A DNA stretch of 64,000 nucleotides from Hippasteria phrygiana. Its lineage: Eukaryota; Echinodermata; Asteroidea; Valvatida; Goniasteridae. The stretch is taken from positions 1,054,001 to 1,118,000 of the forward strand of contig JAZGUH010000143.1 of the NCBI GenBank assembly GCA_037893225.1, given 5' to 3'. Below are positions 31,665 through 41,809 of this stretch, piece by piece (position 1 is the stretch's first letter; the number at the start of each line of letters is the position of its first letter). The notes beneath the pieces were generated by a model that saw only the letters and a program-made list of their open reading frames with translations, was not told the DNA's origin and searched no databases. The translations under genes were made by a program, and so were the position numbers.

Positions 31665-33050
31665 ATAATTAGGCAGATTCATGAACATTTTAAGTTGCTT
31701 CACCAAAATTATTCAGGAACAGTAAAATCTTGGAAAATAACCAACCCTTCTTGAGAACAACTGTCTAAACATGTGGCCATGTTTCAAGATTTGTCAGCAA
31801 AATCTGTAAAGAATGAGGCAGAAATCAACATGTATGTGCCACTTTGAGCATGCGTTAAGTGACCATACAGTGTGCCAAGAACATCTAACACAGAAAACAC
31901 ACTTCCTCCGGATTGCACGAACATTTCCCGACTATAAAGTCTCAAAATTAAACATATTGTACCAAGTATCTGTACATTTCTTAACACAAATGGATGGCTA
32001 TTTTCCAAGATTTTGCTGTTCCCGTAATAAAGTAAAATCTGTCCAAAATGAGGGGTCAATGGTCATGATAGGTTAACCCATGGTGGAGGAAGGAACTTGC
32101 AAAGTTATGGATTTTTGTTGATTTAAATGTGGCAGTTTTGGAGGACAATTTTAGTTAAAGTAGTGTTGGCTAGTAAACGTTTTTTGATGGGCTTTCGGTA
32201 CATTTATTTAATATTTCCAAGCCCATTTATAGCTTATTTTGAATTGAATCATAACTTAATTTCAGCAAAAGCCATCTGAGAAAACATTGCCTACCATGAT
32301 CTAAAATAGAAGTAGGCCTAATGAACAAAAAGGGCCTTCTTCCATCCCTCTTTTTTAAACAGAAATTAATAATTAAAAAAATATGTGAAATGTGCTTTAA
32401 TTAATAGCTTGAGGCATTTGTACCAAATGTTAGGATTGTTTAAATTGTTTCGCAAATCACGGGCTAGAGGCTGTTCCTGTATAAACCGTAACTAACAAAA
32501 CAGTTGTATAAACCACATTTTTTGAATTAGTCTCAATGTCTCATATCTTGTATTTTCTGCACTTTTCTTTAATATACAGTGGTGTACATGTACTTCACTT
32601 GAAGAGGAGCATGAAGGAGTTGCAGCTGATTATCTACAACTGGGGGATGCCATGCTTGGAACTGACTAGCTACCGAGCTTCGTTGTTGGACGGAACAACA
32701 AGAGTCCTTCGTAAAGTTTCAAAGAGGAGATGAATTTCATTGTTTGTCACAAATGTGTAGGGCCTATTACAATCTTATAGGAGTGTGTATGGACAAATCA
32801 GAAATTACATTTGGTAATTCTTGTGACTAAAATCCAAAATATATTTCTGTCTGAGGTGCCTACAGAAATTCCCAGCATTATTATGTACATGTAGTATGTA
32901 TATGGGAACAGCCTAATAGGAAACTAATTATTGACCAACATTCTGATGTTTTCCCAAAGAATATAATTAAAAATGTTGTTGCTGGAATTGTGATAGTAAC
33001 CATGTTATTTTGTCATCCTGCAGTTGGATAACTTTTGAAGAAAAAACATG
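31665..33050. other. No supported gene; AT-rich
   Basis: About 1.4 kb without recognisable motif. Short open frames at 31784-32076 on both strands overlap one another and have no domain. Confidence 0.5.
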
Positions 33051-33057
33051 AGGGCAC

Positions 33058-33630
33058 ATAGGAAACTACCCATGGGATTCATGGGAAACTACCCACGGGG
33101 GGCATGGGAAACTACCCACGGGGGGCATGGGAAATTACCCACGGGGGGCATGGGAAATTACCCACGGGGGGCATGGGAAATTTCCCACGGGGGGCATGGG
33201 AAATTTCCCACGGGGGGCATGGGAAATTACCCACGGGGGACATGGGAAATTTCCCACGGGGGGCATGGGAAATTTCCCACGGGGGGCATGGGAAATTTCC
33301 CACGGGGGGCATGGGAAATTACCCACGCTGGGCATGGGAAATTACCCACGCTGGGCATGGGAAATTTCCCACGCGGGGCATGGGAAATTTCCCACGCGGG
33401 GCTTGGGAAATTTCCCACGCGGGGCATTAGAAATTTCCCAAGCGGGGCATGGGAAATTTCCCACGCAAGGCATGGGAAATTACCCACGGGGGGCATGGGA
33501 AATTACCCAGGGGGGGCATGGGAAATTACCCACGGGGGGCATGGGAAATTACCCACGGGGGGCATGGGAAATTACCCACGGGGGGCATGGGAAATTACCC
33601 ACGGGGGGTATGGGAAATTACCCATGGGAT
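33058..33630. repeat. 23-bp minisatellite array, about 25 units with sub-type blocks
   Basis: Same unit as at 30570. Units fall into blocks by variant: AAATTACCCACGGGGGG types at both ends, AAATTTCCCACGGGGGG in the second quarter, then CACGCTGGG and CACGCGGGG types in the middle. Because 23 is not a multiple of three and no forward frame has a stop, overlapping frames of about 240 codons appear, each with a 23-residue period made of the three frames in series. From 33630 to 33745 the pattern decays into CATGGG/CCATGGG words. Confidence 0.95.
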
Positions 33631-33896
33631 ACATGGGTTCCCATTGGGTACATGGGGTCCAAATCCCCCGTGGGATTCCCATGGGAAGTCCCCATGGGAA
33701 GTCCCCATGGGTGTTCCCATGGGAAACTACCATGGGACATTTTTGTAAGGGGTACGTCGCACCGCGCTAAGGACGTCTTGGAACCAAGACTAGCACGGTG
33801 CATGAGCGCTGCACGCGTTTCTCACACAACAGCACTGATTGGTTAAATAATACAACGGTCCTACGGTAGCTTGTAACAGTGCAGCAGTACATGTAA

Positions 33897-34434
33897 AGCC
33901 TGGTTTCCATATAGTCGGTATAATCGCCGACAGCGTCGCCGAAGAGTTCCCGATGCAACGCCGATAAATGGAAACGCTTCATCGGGGACTTTCCCAACAT
34001 GGACGGCGACAGTCGGCAAAGATCAACCAAGTTCAACTTTGCCGACTGTCGCCGTCGCGTCGTGAGAGTAGGCCCATTCAAATACACGTACTGGCATGCC
34101 GTGCATTCAGCGACTGTCTCTCACCGCTTGAGTTCCACAAATTTGACCCATTTTTACCCTTTGACCAAGAAATATGAGCATCAATGTAAGTAAAATAGCT
34201 GCCCGTAATTGAAATCTATCGAAATGAAATATCAGTTCAGCTTTCAGAAAAGTGTGAAGAACCAAAAAGCGCCATTTCAGTAAGATATTTTCGAGCATAT
34301 GGACGCCATTTTGTTGAAAATTTTCAGCCGAATGACGTCAGAACCGTCTCTGCCCCGACGTCTGCGACTTGCCATCTTGCGTGCTGTCGGCGTTCATTGC
34401 GATTACAAATGTAGGCCTATATGGAAACCAGGCT
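33897..34434. mobile_element. Harbinger-like MITE with TAA target duplications
   Basis: The ends AGCCTGGTTTCCATATAG (33897-33914) and its complement (34417-34434) form an 18-bp inverted repeat. Both sides carry TAA (33894-33896 and 34435-34437), the 3-bp duplication typical of PIF/Harbinger elements. The interior (538 bp in total) has repeated GCCGAC-type words in both orientations near each end, and no transposase. Confidence 0.85.
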
Positions 34435-34439
34435 TAACT

Positions 34440-35480
34440 CGAAGTAAACCAGTCCTGCAACAGCAATATCACATCACAACATGGAGTCAGCGTATGCACA
34501 GCCGAGAGTTTAGCAACGAGGAATTATTTCTGAAATGTAAGATAAACAAATTTATGTTCGAACAATTGGCTTTAGTAAATGCAGGCAAAAGTTCAGTCAT
34601 TCTATCCACTTCTTATAAATTCATGAACTTCACTAATCAAGCTGAATAATAACATTTTACTAAGCATCCTGGCGATTTTCGCCACAATACTTCTTCATGT
34701 CTACAATTTTTCATTGGATTATATTTAACAATAAAAGTTGGGGTGTTATGCACACATGTACCACCATTAGTTGATCTTTTCTGATATGTTTTCCTGTGTA
34801 TACAAATTGTTGTTTTGAAAAAATAAATTGAAACAGATCAATTATGACTGTAATAGAATCAATTGTTATGTAGTTCTTTTAACCAATATATGTACACCGA
34901 AAGTACATGTATTTGTTTTCTATTACATGTGGAAATTTTGAAATGTGGAATAGTAAGCACGTAAACACACTAGGGTGGTCACACCCCCACCCCCCCCCCC
35001 CCCCAAAAAAAAATAGAGTACATGTTGTAACGTTACCCCTGGGAATTATGACAAGGGGCTCAAACACGGCCGTCCCCAAAAGGTTTGATTTTCTTTTTTT
35101 TAGTTGCGTGAATAAGCAGTAGCGACTTGTATTTGGCATATATATTTGTAGAATCATGCCGCAATCATTTATCCCCGGGCAAATATTTATTCTAAGCCTC
35201 AAATACATGTATCAAGACCCATGGCATGTCGGCAGGTAAGGTTTTGTCGGTGAATCAGAAACTTTTATTTTCCAGGCCAGGCGCTTTGATTGTCTGGAAA
35301 TACTGCGCACAAGTCAGCAAGGGATCAACATGGGCGTGACAGATTCAAGCATCCAATCACATACTGCCCTTATTGGAAGTTTGCTTTTTACGGTATGCTG
35401 GTATATATAATACCTCAGGGAGTTTGACGCCCCTGCCTTGCAGAGTTGTAAACCACTGCCTTGTGGTACAGGTTCTTGAC
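34440..35480. other. No supported gene; poly-C tract
   Basis: A poly-C/poly-A junction lies at about 34987-35015. An open frame across 34299-34649 starts inside the MITE and has no domain. The part from about 35400 may be LINE leader. Confidence 0.45.
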
Positions 35481-37735
35481 AGAATCGAAGGCTAAGGGAG
35501 CAAACCCTAACAGAAAACCATGTCAATGTGGCACCATCAAGGGCGGTTGATGAATGGGACTCCCAACATCTCCCGACCAGCCACTGCAGGGACTTATAGT
35601 TTGCGCCTGTCTTGACGTGTTCTTGCCGGTGTGAGACCTCGATAGCTCCCCGAGAGAGTGCCGCTGGTAACTTGCAAAAGCCAGCAGCACTTCAACACTT
35701 TTGCAAGCAGCTTTCATGAAATGTACAACCGCACGAAACACCATACCGGATCGGCCGTCGCCCGGGTTACCAAGGACCGCGCCGCTCGACCTCATCTTCC
35801 GTCGACAGTAAAAAATCAGATAGGAAGAAAAACACAACTATTGACAATCGCTCCAATGGAACGTCAGGACTCTTCTCGACCGAGAAGTAGTAGACCGACC
35901 GGAAAGACGTACTGCACTAGTAGCAATGGAACTTGCCAAGTTCAACATCGACATCGCTGCCCTGTGCGAAACAAGGTTCTCAGAGTCTGGTAGTCTCAAT
36001 GACTTGGAATACTCTTTCTTTTGGAGTGGCAAACCCGAAGGAGAGAGAAGGGAGGCTGGAGTGGGCTTTGCTATCAAGAAATACATCGTGACAATGCTGA
36101 CAGAAATACCACGGCCAGTAAGTGACAGAATCATGACGATGAGACTCCCTCTGAGCAAGGACAACTTTTCCACAATTATCAGTGTGTATGCTCCAACAAT
36201 GACAAACCCGGATGTAAACAAGGAGGCCTTCTACAACCAGCTGGCAAGTACGCTCAGAGACATCCCTCGTAACGATAAGCTCCTGCTAATGGGAGATTTC
36301 AAAAAAGGATAGAAAGACGGCAAAGCACCTGGGGGTGATGGAATTCCTGCTGAAGTATGGAAGCACGGAGGAGCCAATCTGGTCAACGGACTGTACCAAC
36401 TAATCATCAAAGCCTGGGTGGAGGGTTCTGTACCACAAGCATGGAAGGATGCCAGCATTGTAACCATCTACAAGAAATGAGATCAAACAGACTGTGAGAA
36501 CTACAGAGGAATCTCTCTTCTTTCCATAGCAGGCAAGATCTTCGCCAGGATCCTCCTCAACAGACTATCTATTCACATAGCGCCATAAGTAGTTCCAGAG
36601 ACACAGTGTGGCTTCAGATCCAACCGGAGCACCGTGGATATGATCTTTTGTCTCCGACAACTACAAGAAAAGTGCATTGAGCAGGACCGACCACTATACA
36701 TGGTATTTGTCGACTTCAAGAAGGCGTTTGATACAGTTGGGAGGACCGGGCTATGGCAGCTACTGAGGAAATATGGATGCCCAGAGAAGTTCACAACTAT
36801 GATCGAGGCTCTACACGGGAATGATGGCGAATGTTAGTGATGGAGGAAAAGTCTCGGAAACGTTCGGTGTTACAAACGGTGTCAAGCAAGGTTGTGTACT
36901 GGCCCCCACGCTTTTCTCCATCTTCCTATCGGCAATGCTTGAAGAGGCTTTCCGAGGCATGGGGGATGGCGTATATATAGAGTCAAGACAGAGCGCTGAC
37001 CTCTTCAACGTCGCACACTTCAGAGCGAAGACCAAGATTCGCAGATGACATTGCACTGGTTGCCCACTCTGCTGAGGATAATATGGTTGATGGAATCAAG
37101 CTGAACTCTGTTCCGGAATTCACCTACCTAGGAAGCACGATATCAAGTGATGGACGCATTGATGCTGAAATACACAGGAGGATGGCCAAGGCTAGTGCAT
37201 CTTTCGGTTGACTACGCCGGAGACTCTGGAACAACCACCATGTGTCCACGCGGGTTAAAGGCAAGATCTACCGCGCAATCGTGCTATCCACCCTACTTTA
37301 CGGAGCCGAGACCTGGACAGTGTACAGACGACAGGTGAAAAAGCTACATGCCTTCATGATGCGACATCTGCGTTCGATCATGAAGGTAACCTGGAAGTAC
37401 AAAGTAACAAACAATGAAATACTCGATCGGACAGGGCTGCCCTCTATGGAAGATCTTCTGATCAAAATGAATCTCCGGTGGACTGGACACCTCAGAGGAT
37501 GTCGTCAGACAGGCTACCAAAACAGATCATCTACTCTCAACTGCGCTCAGGTCACAGAAAGAGAGGACGCCCTCGTCTCAGATTCAAGGATACCATCAAG
37601 AGAAACCTGAAGTTGAGAGACATCAAGACCGACTCTTGGACATCACTCTCACAGCAGAGAGCTGAATGGAGAGCGGCGGTCAAGTAATGAAAGCAGTCTT
37701 TGTCGCATCGCGACCGACAGCATGATGATGAAACA
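35480..37735 (+). pseudogene. Non-LTR retrotransposon (same family as 21-26.5 kb) with internal deletions
   Basis: After a leader, the endonuclease starts near 35830 in the frame reading WNVRTLLDREVVDRPERR and MELAKFNIDIAALCETRFSE (E-T catalytic pair). It continues through FSTIISVYAPTMTNPD to LLLMGDF near 36300. The sequence then jumps straight to DGKAPGGDGIPAEVWKHGG of the reverse transcriptase, so the end of the endonuclease and start of RT are deleted. RT landmarks: ENYRGISLLSIAGKIFARI, CGFRSNRSTVDMIFCLRQLQ, MVFVDFKKAFDTVGRTGLW, GVKQGCVLAPTLFSIFLS, FADD (about 37040-37052). A second deletion near 37080 leads to NSVPEFTYLGSTISSDGR and LLYGAETWTVYRRQVKKL. The C-terminal tail SSDRLPKQIIYSQLRSGHR ends at 37687, followed by a short 3' region. 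Stops at 36310, 36478 and 37210 add to the damage. Confidence 0.88.
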
Positions 37736-37739
37736 CACT

Positions 37740-38200
37740 GGCTGTCATCCAAGGTTATACTTTTAAATTTACTTTCGGAAGTATTAAGATACCTCACATG
37801 TTCACTCATCATCCTTCTCATTTTGTTTAATGTTGAAGAAGTTTTAAAATACTTTCCTCACTTGTCTGTGGAAAGTGTCTCACAAATATTTCGCATACAC
37901 TTATTTGATGTCTAAATAAACTTCAGCTGCGCTACAGAAATCACTAAGCTGCACTACAGAATTTTTCTCCGCGGATTTTAACGACACGTCGTGCCTGCAC
38001 GTCAACTTGAAAAATATTTCCAACACAGACATGACAGACTGGGTCACGCGGATCGCGCAATCCTTCAAACGGTCGAAGCGCCGCGGTGAACTTCAAATTT
38101 CTAGACAACACAACACACGTACACAAAAAACCGCACCCAGTGACCGCACGCTAGCCAATTTATGAATAATTCATTTATCAAGGTCAAACTCAATCGCTGA
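37740..38200. other. No supported gene
   Basis: AT-rich then mixed-composition DNA between the LINE 3' end and the fold-back cluster. No recognisable motif. Confidence 0.45.
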
Positions 38201-38204
38201 TTGG

Positions 38205-38226
38205 CTCCCCCGGAAAGCCGGGGGAG
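38205..38226. repeat. Perfect short hairpin
   Basis: CTCCCCCGG and CCGGGGGAG flank an AAAG loop, giving a 9-bp GC-rich stem. It is isolated, without a U-run after it. Confidence 0.8.
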
Positions 38227-38356
38227 AATGATCGAAAAAGTAAAGAAAAAGTTAAGACCCGCGGCAATGGTTCCAAACACATGCAGTTTAGAATGTATTC
38301 TGGTTCCAAACATTGCATTGATTGACGTCATCACTTCGGTACTCTATATAACTACG

Positions 38357-38902
38357 AAGCCCGGGAAGGGACAGTGAGAAATATATTTTTTAGCTGCTAA
38401 ATCGTTCAAACGATTTATTAAATCGTACAAACGAATTAGCTAAATCGTTCAAACGAATTAGCTAAATCGTTCAAACGAATTAGCTAAATCGTTCAAACGA
38501 ATTAGCTAAATCGTTTAAACGAATTAGCTAAATCGTTCAAACGATTTAATAAATCGTTCAAACGATTTATTAAATCGTTCAAACGATTTATTAAATCGTT
38601 CAAACGATTTATTAAATCGTTATCAGACGTAGTCGTACTTCCGTACCCTCTGCAATGTTCGCATGCGCGGCTTTGCGCGCTATCAGTCGCTTCAATTCAG
38701 TGACATTAACCGGTAAATCGTTTGAAGGATTTAATACATCGTTTGAAGGATTTCATAAATCGTTTGAACGATTTTATAAATCGTTTGGACGATTTAGCTA
38801 ATTCGTTTGAACGATTTATTAAATCGTTTGAACGATTTATTAAATCGTTTATACGATTTAGCAGCTGGAAAAAAATATTTCTCACTGTCCCTTCCCGGGC
38901 TT
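38357..38902. mobile_element. Fold-back element filled with palindromic 21-22-bp units
   Basis: The ends 38357-38384 and 38875-38902 are a perfect 28-bp inverted repeat (outer half AAGCCCGGGAAGGGACAG). Inside the left end is an array of ten full units and one partial unit (about 38397-38620) of the type AAATCGTTCAAACGATTT plus ATT or AGCT. Inside the right end is a more diverged array of seven units (about 38713-38862) in complementary form (AAATCGTTTGAACGATTT). Each unit is itself nearly palindromic. About 90 bp of unrelated GC-richer sequence (38620-38712) separates the arrays. No ORF. Confidence 0.9.
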
Positions 38903-38907
38903 TGTAA

Positions 38908-39142
38908 TAGAGGAATTTCACATTAGCCCCTTCTGCGCACTTCCGGGTTGAAAGCGAGATTGTCAGTGGCAAACAAAACAACGCTTTTCAGCATATTCAT
39001 TCATGCATGAATGAATCAAGCCATAAAAGGCAGCGCAGGCGCACGATCAGCATAAAGTTATTTACTGTGACATTGAGATCCTCGTTTTCAAACGCGGAAG
39101 TGCGCAGATAGGCGCTAAACTCGTCGTTGTGGGATTCCTCTA
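38908..39142. mobile_element. Fold-back MITE, 235 bp, with perfect central palindrome
   Basis: The outer ends TAGAGGAAT and ATTCCTCTA, and the longer inner match CTGCGCACTTCCG...TTGAAA...CGAG against its inverted copy (about 39085-39125), form two arms. At the centre, 38995-39016 is a perfect 22-bp palindrome built on ATTCATTCATG. The left end lies only 6 bp after the previous fold-back, so the two are nested or adjacent. Confidence 0.8.
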
Positions 39143-39147
39143 TACAT

Positions 39148-39282
39148 CCAAGACCTTCGTGGAAGTAAAGAACCGAGCAAAGAACGGTAGAATCGATTCT
39201 TATCAGAGCGCGTAATATAAAACTGAGAAACAGCGCCCTCGCTATTTTAGCGGAAGGAAAAAAAGGAACACGAAGGTCTTGG
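39148..39282. repeat. Inverted repeat ending in the GTCTTGG/CAAGAC palindrome motif
   Basis: CCAAGACCTTCGTG (39148-39161) and its exact complement (39269-39282) flank about 107 bp containing CAGCGCCCTC. The right arm continues as GGTCTTGGAAGCAAGACTAG, resembling the inverted-repeat ends at 29629 and 33752. Confidence 0.75.
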
Positions 39283-39299
39283 AAGCAAGACTAGCTGGC

Positions 39300-40190
39300 A
39301 TGGTGTCTTGTGCACAACGAAAGTTGCAGATTGTTCATGTCGGTAAAAGACCGTGTAAGTCTCGGGCATAAAGGTCACGATTGAACTTCCGGGCACCTCC
39401 GAGCTGCCGGCTATAGGACTTTTACGTGTGGTTGATTTTGTTTTTTATAATACTTTGTTTTTACGAAGATCTGGACCATGAAACGGCCATATATATGGAT
39501 GATAAATTCAAAATTAATATACAATTACAATATATGAAAACACGCATGACTGTCTAAATTATTGAAGAAAAGTACGAACAAAATTTTGACCTGAGCGTCA
39601 GGTTGCAACGTGATTGGCTCATTGTCGGGAAGAGAAAGCCCGGCCCCCAAAACCCCTGTACTGCATTCTCTGGCGCTGCGGACGTAAGTGATGCGACGAC
39701 CGCCTTATGGTCTACGCTATTAAGACTGGCGCGTGAACCACCAGAACAATGGCGAATGACGTATGTATGACGTACTAGACTTTTTCGTTATCCTTTTTCC
39801 TAATTTGATATATAGTTCATATTTTGTAAATTAAAATGGAAAATAATATTTTGCTAAAAGTTTTTATCTATCTTTCAGTAAAAAGAACAGCGTCAAAACA
39901 AACTATTTCAAGAAAACTACTCGCTTTACACGTTGAAGCTTCTGTTCGAGGTTCCCGGAAGTTCGTTTCTCGTAAACTCTCGTACGTTCTCGAGGTCAAC
40001 TTACACGCTCTATTGGACCGGACAGTCGACGCACACGCATCTTGTGGCCGAGGTTGCACAGAACGTTCCCACATGTTATTTTACCGCTCGCTACACGTAA
40101 CCCCTGGAAAGTGCGGTGTAAGTATTATAATACGCGGCGGTGCAGGCGGACTAAAGCCGACCAATTACCGACTTGATTTCAAGTCTCATC
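39300..40190. other. No supported gene
   Basis: A 154-codon frame (39836-40300) runs into the dispersed GC-rich repeat at 40192 and has no recognisable domain. It is not called as a gene. Confidence 0.45.
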
Positions 40191-40191
40191 T

Positions 40192-40300
40192 CTGGTCGGC
40201 GGGCCGATGGCGGGCCACCGGTGACAGCCGATGCCACCGGCGCCACCCATTTGCCACTGCTGGCCAACCGAACACTGCTTGCTGGGATGTGGCTATATAA
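40192..40300. repeat. Dispersed GC-rich repeat, copy 2
   Basis: Same family and orientation as 18916-19060: CTGGTCGGCGGGCCGATGGC, GCCACCGGTGACAGCCGATG, CCACCCATTTGCCACTG and CCGAACAC, then GGCTATATAA. It has one fewer or two fewer of the internal ACCGGTG units. Confidence 0.8.
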
Positions 40301-40550
40301 GCACACCCGTTCAGATATTTGTAGTAGTTGGTTTTATCATGATGTACCGTACTTATGTACAGTATTTTTGTAGTCACTATTAAATGGGTCGGAAGCCGAG
40401 TTTAAGTCCCCTGTGTTTAGATTTGAGTTGTCCAATGTATGTCCTCGTGACTTTATACAAATCCTACATCAGACTCTCCATAAGAGTAGCAATGGGGTGA
40501 CGAGTACTGAATTGCGTGAAGCGTTGCATGTTGTTAAATAGCATATTTAA

Positions 40551-41017
40551 AGAGGTTTAGAAGCACGTTTTACGTGAACGCGAACGCGAAAATTGTGTGT
40601 TCTTTTGCTGACGTCATCAATTCCAGCGTATTGTTACTCACGTACGTGAATTTCACACGGACGTCAAATACGTGAAAATGGTGAGTTCACGTTGGGTCAT
40701 AACGTAGCAACATTTTTTAAGCATTTGTAGATATTGCAATCAATATTTTTTCTCATGAGAATTAAAGCTCATTGAATATGATACACTGGAGATGCATTTT
40801 TTGGTCAAACTAAGTCCAATTCGATGTATTTCTGAAGTTAAAAAAACCCCTTGCTTGTGAAGCTTTCGTGTTGGAAAACACCGTGGTTGTGCATCCCGTC
40901 GTGACGTGCAGCTAAAGGTTTCATTGTGCGTCTGAACGCCCGCGTTATTCAGTTTGACCGGCCGCTCCAAAAATGTCAGACGCGCTCGCGTTAACGTTCG
41001 CGTAACGCTAAACCTCT
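40551..41017. mobile_element. MITE-like element with AGAGGTTTAG ends
   Basis: AGAGGTTTAG at 40551-40560 is mirrored at 41008-41017, and inner sequence pairs further (GTGAACGCGAACGCG against CGCGCTCGCGTTAACGTTCG, allowing mismatches). The interior has ACGTGAA words but no ORF with homology. Target duplication is uncertain. Confidence 0.65.
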
Positions 41018-41045
41018 CTAATAGGAAAATCCCAACAATACTAAG

Positions 41046-41806
41046 GGCGTCTCTTTTCATTTCTTTGGTTCTCATTTCCGACCGGCCCTAATTTTGGCTC
41101 CCGACCGAATAAAAAAAGACTAATTATTTTTATGCCGCCGACACTGTCTGGAATTTCTTACCAAGAAAACAAATTAAGTAAAATAGAACACTTCTTTTTT
41201 CGTGGAAAAAATTCTGAAAATAATGTGCAACATTAGGCCTACGTACCTCTTGTATTCACATCAGCACGAAAATATTTTGTGTGTGTGCACAACTTGCGTG
41301 TACATAAAGTAGACTTACATAGATACTGAACAGCAGACAGTGCATAAAGCAGTGCGCTAATCGGGACCAACGTGTATTTGACTTGTTCAAGTCCTTAAAG
41401 TAATTTATTATTCTTCAAGATGTAACAAAGATAATTAATAACTAAAGTCGGTTAATTAATCCAAAATCTCACTTTTCCAAAGATGGTTCATATTTTTAAA
41501 TTTCATTCAACTTAGTTCCTGGGAAACATATATTTATAGCACAACAGAATTCTTAAATCATGTTTCACTTGTGCAAATTTGTAGTTTAACGGTTGCCAAG
41601 GAATATTTATTATTTTGTTCGTTTCAATTATGCAACAAGTTACTAAAGAGTTTTCTATTTATAATTCAGAACAAGACAGTCGTACATTGAACACATTGAA
41701 TCATTTCATTTAGCCTTTTGTGCGTCCAAGAAGTATATTTTTCGACCGACCGACCCTCCTTCAAGGCGAACAAAATATGGGAACCATAGAAATAAAAAGG
41801 TACGCC
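41046..41806. mobile_element. MITE-like element with 30-bp inverted ends
   Basis: 41046-41075 (GGCGTCTCTTTTCATTTC onward) and 41777-41806 are inverted copies, 25 of 30 matching. Both ends are followed inward by CCGACCG words. The 760-bp interior is AT-rich and non-coding. It begins about 30 bp after the previous MITE ends. Confidence 0.65.
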
Positions 41807-41809
41807 ATA

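Larger units (their letters stand above)
29629..33808. mobile_element. Composite flanked by about 50-bp inverted repeats, carrying RecQ-like fragment and minisatellites
   Basis: 29629-29679 and 33752-33808 are inverted copies over about 50 bp with about six differences. Both contain GTGCTAGTCTTGG and CCAAGACGT in a palindromic arrangement, and GGTGCGACGTA at the inner side. Between them, in order, lie a RecQ-like helicase start (29941), a 95-bp tandem repeat (30055), the 23-bp array (30570), a TA-flanked MITE (31443) and a second 23-bp array (33058). The 4.2-kb interval could be one large non-autonomous element that captured host or TE sequence, or two unrelated MITE ends. Confidence 0.45.

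Noticed and set aside
33048..33846. Overlapping ~240-codon frames with a 23-residue repeat (GNYPRGAWEITHGG...)
   Set aside because: They are the three frames of a 23-bp stop-free unit read in series. All forward frames are open equally, and the reverse is partly open too, so no frame is favoured.
38397..38862. CRISPR-like array of 21-22-bp repeats
   Set aside because: Units are directly contiguous without unique spacers, the sequence is eukaryotic, and the arrays are arms of a fold-back element.
39836..40300. 154-codon plus-strand ORF
   Set aside because: Its last third is the dispersed GC-rich repeat, and no domain is recognisable.
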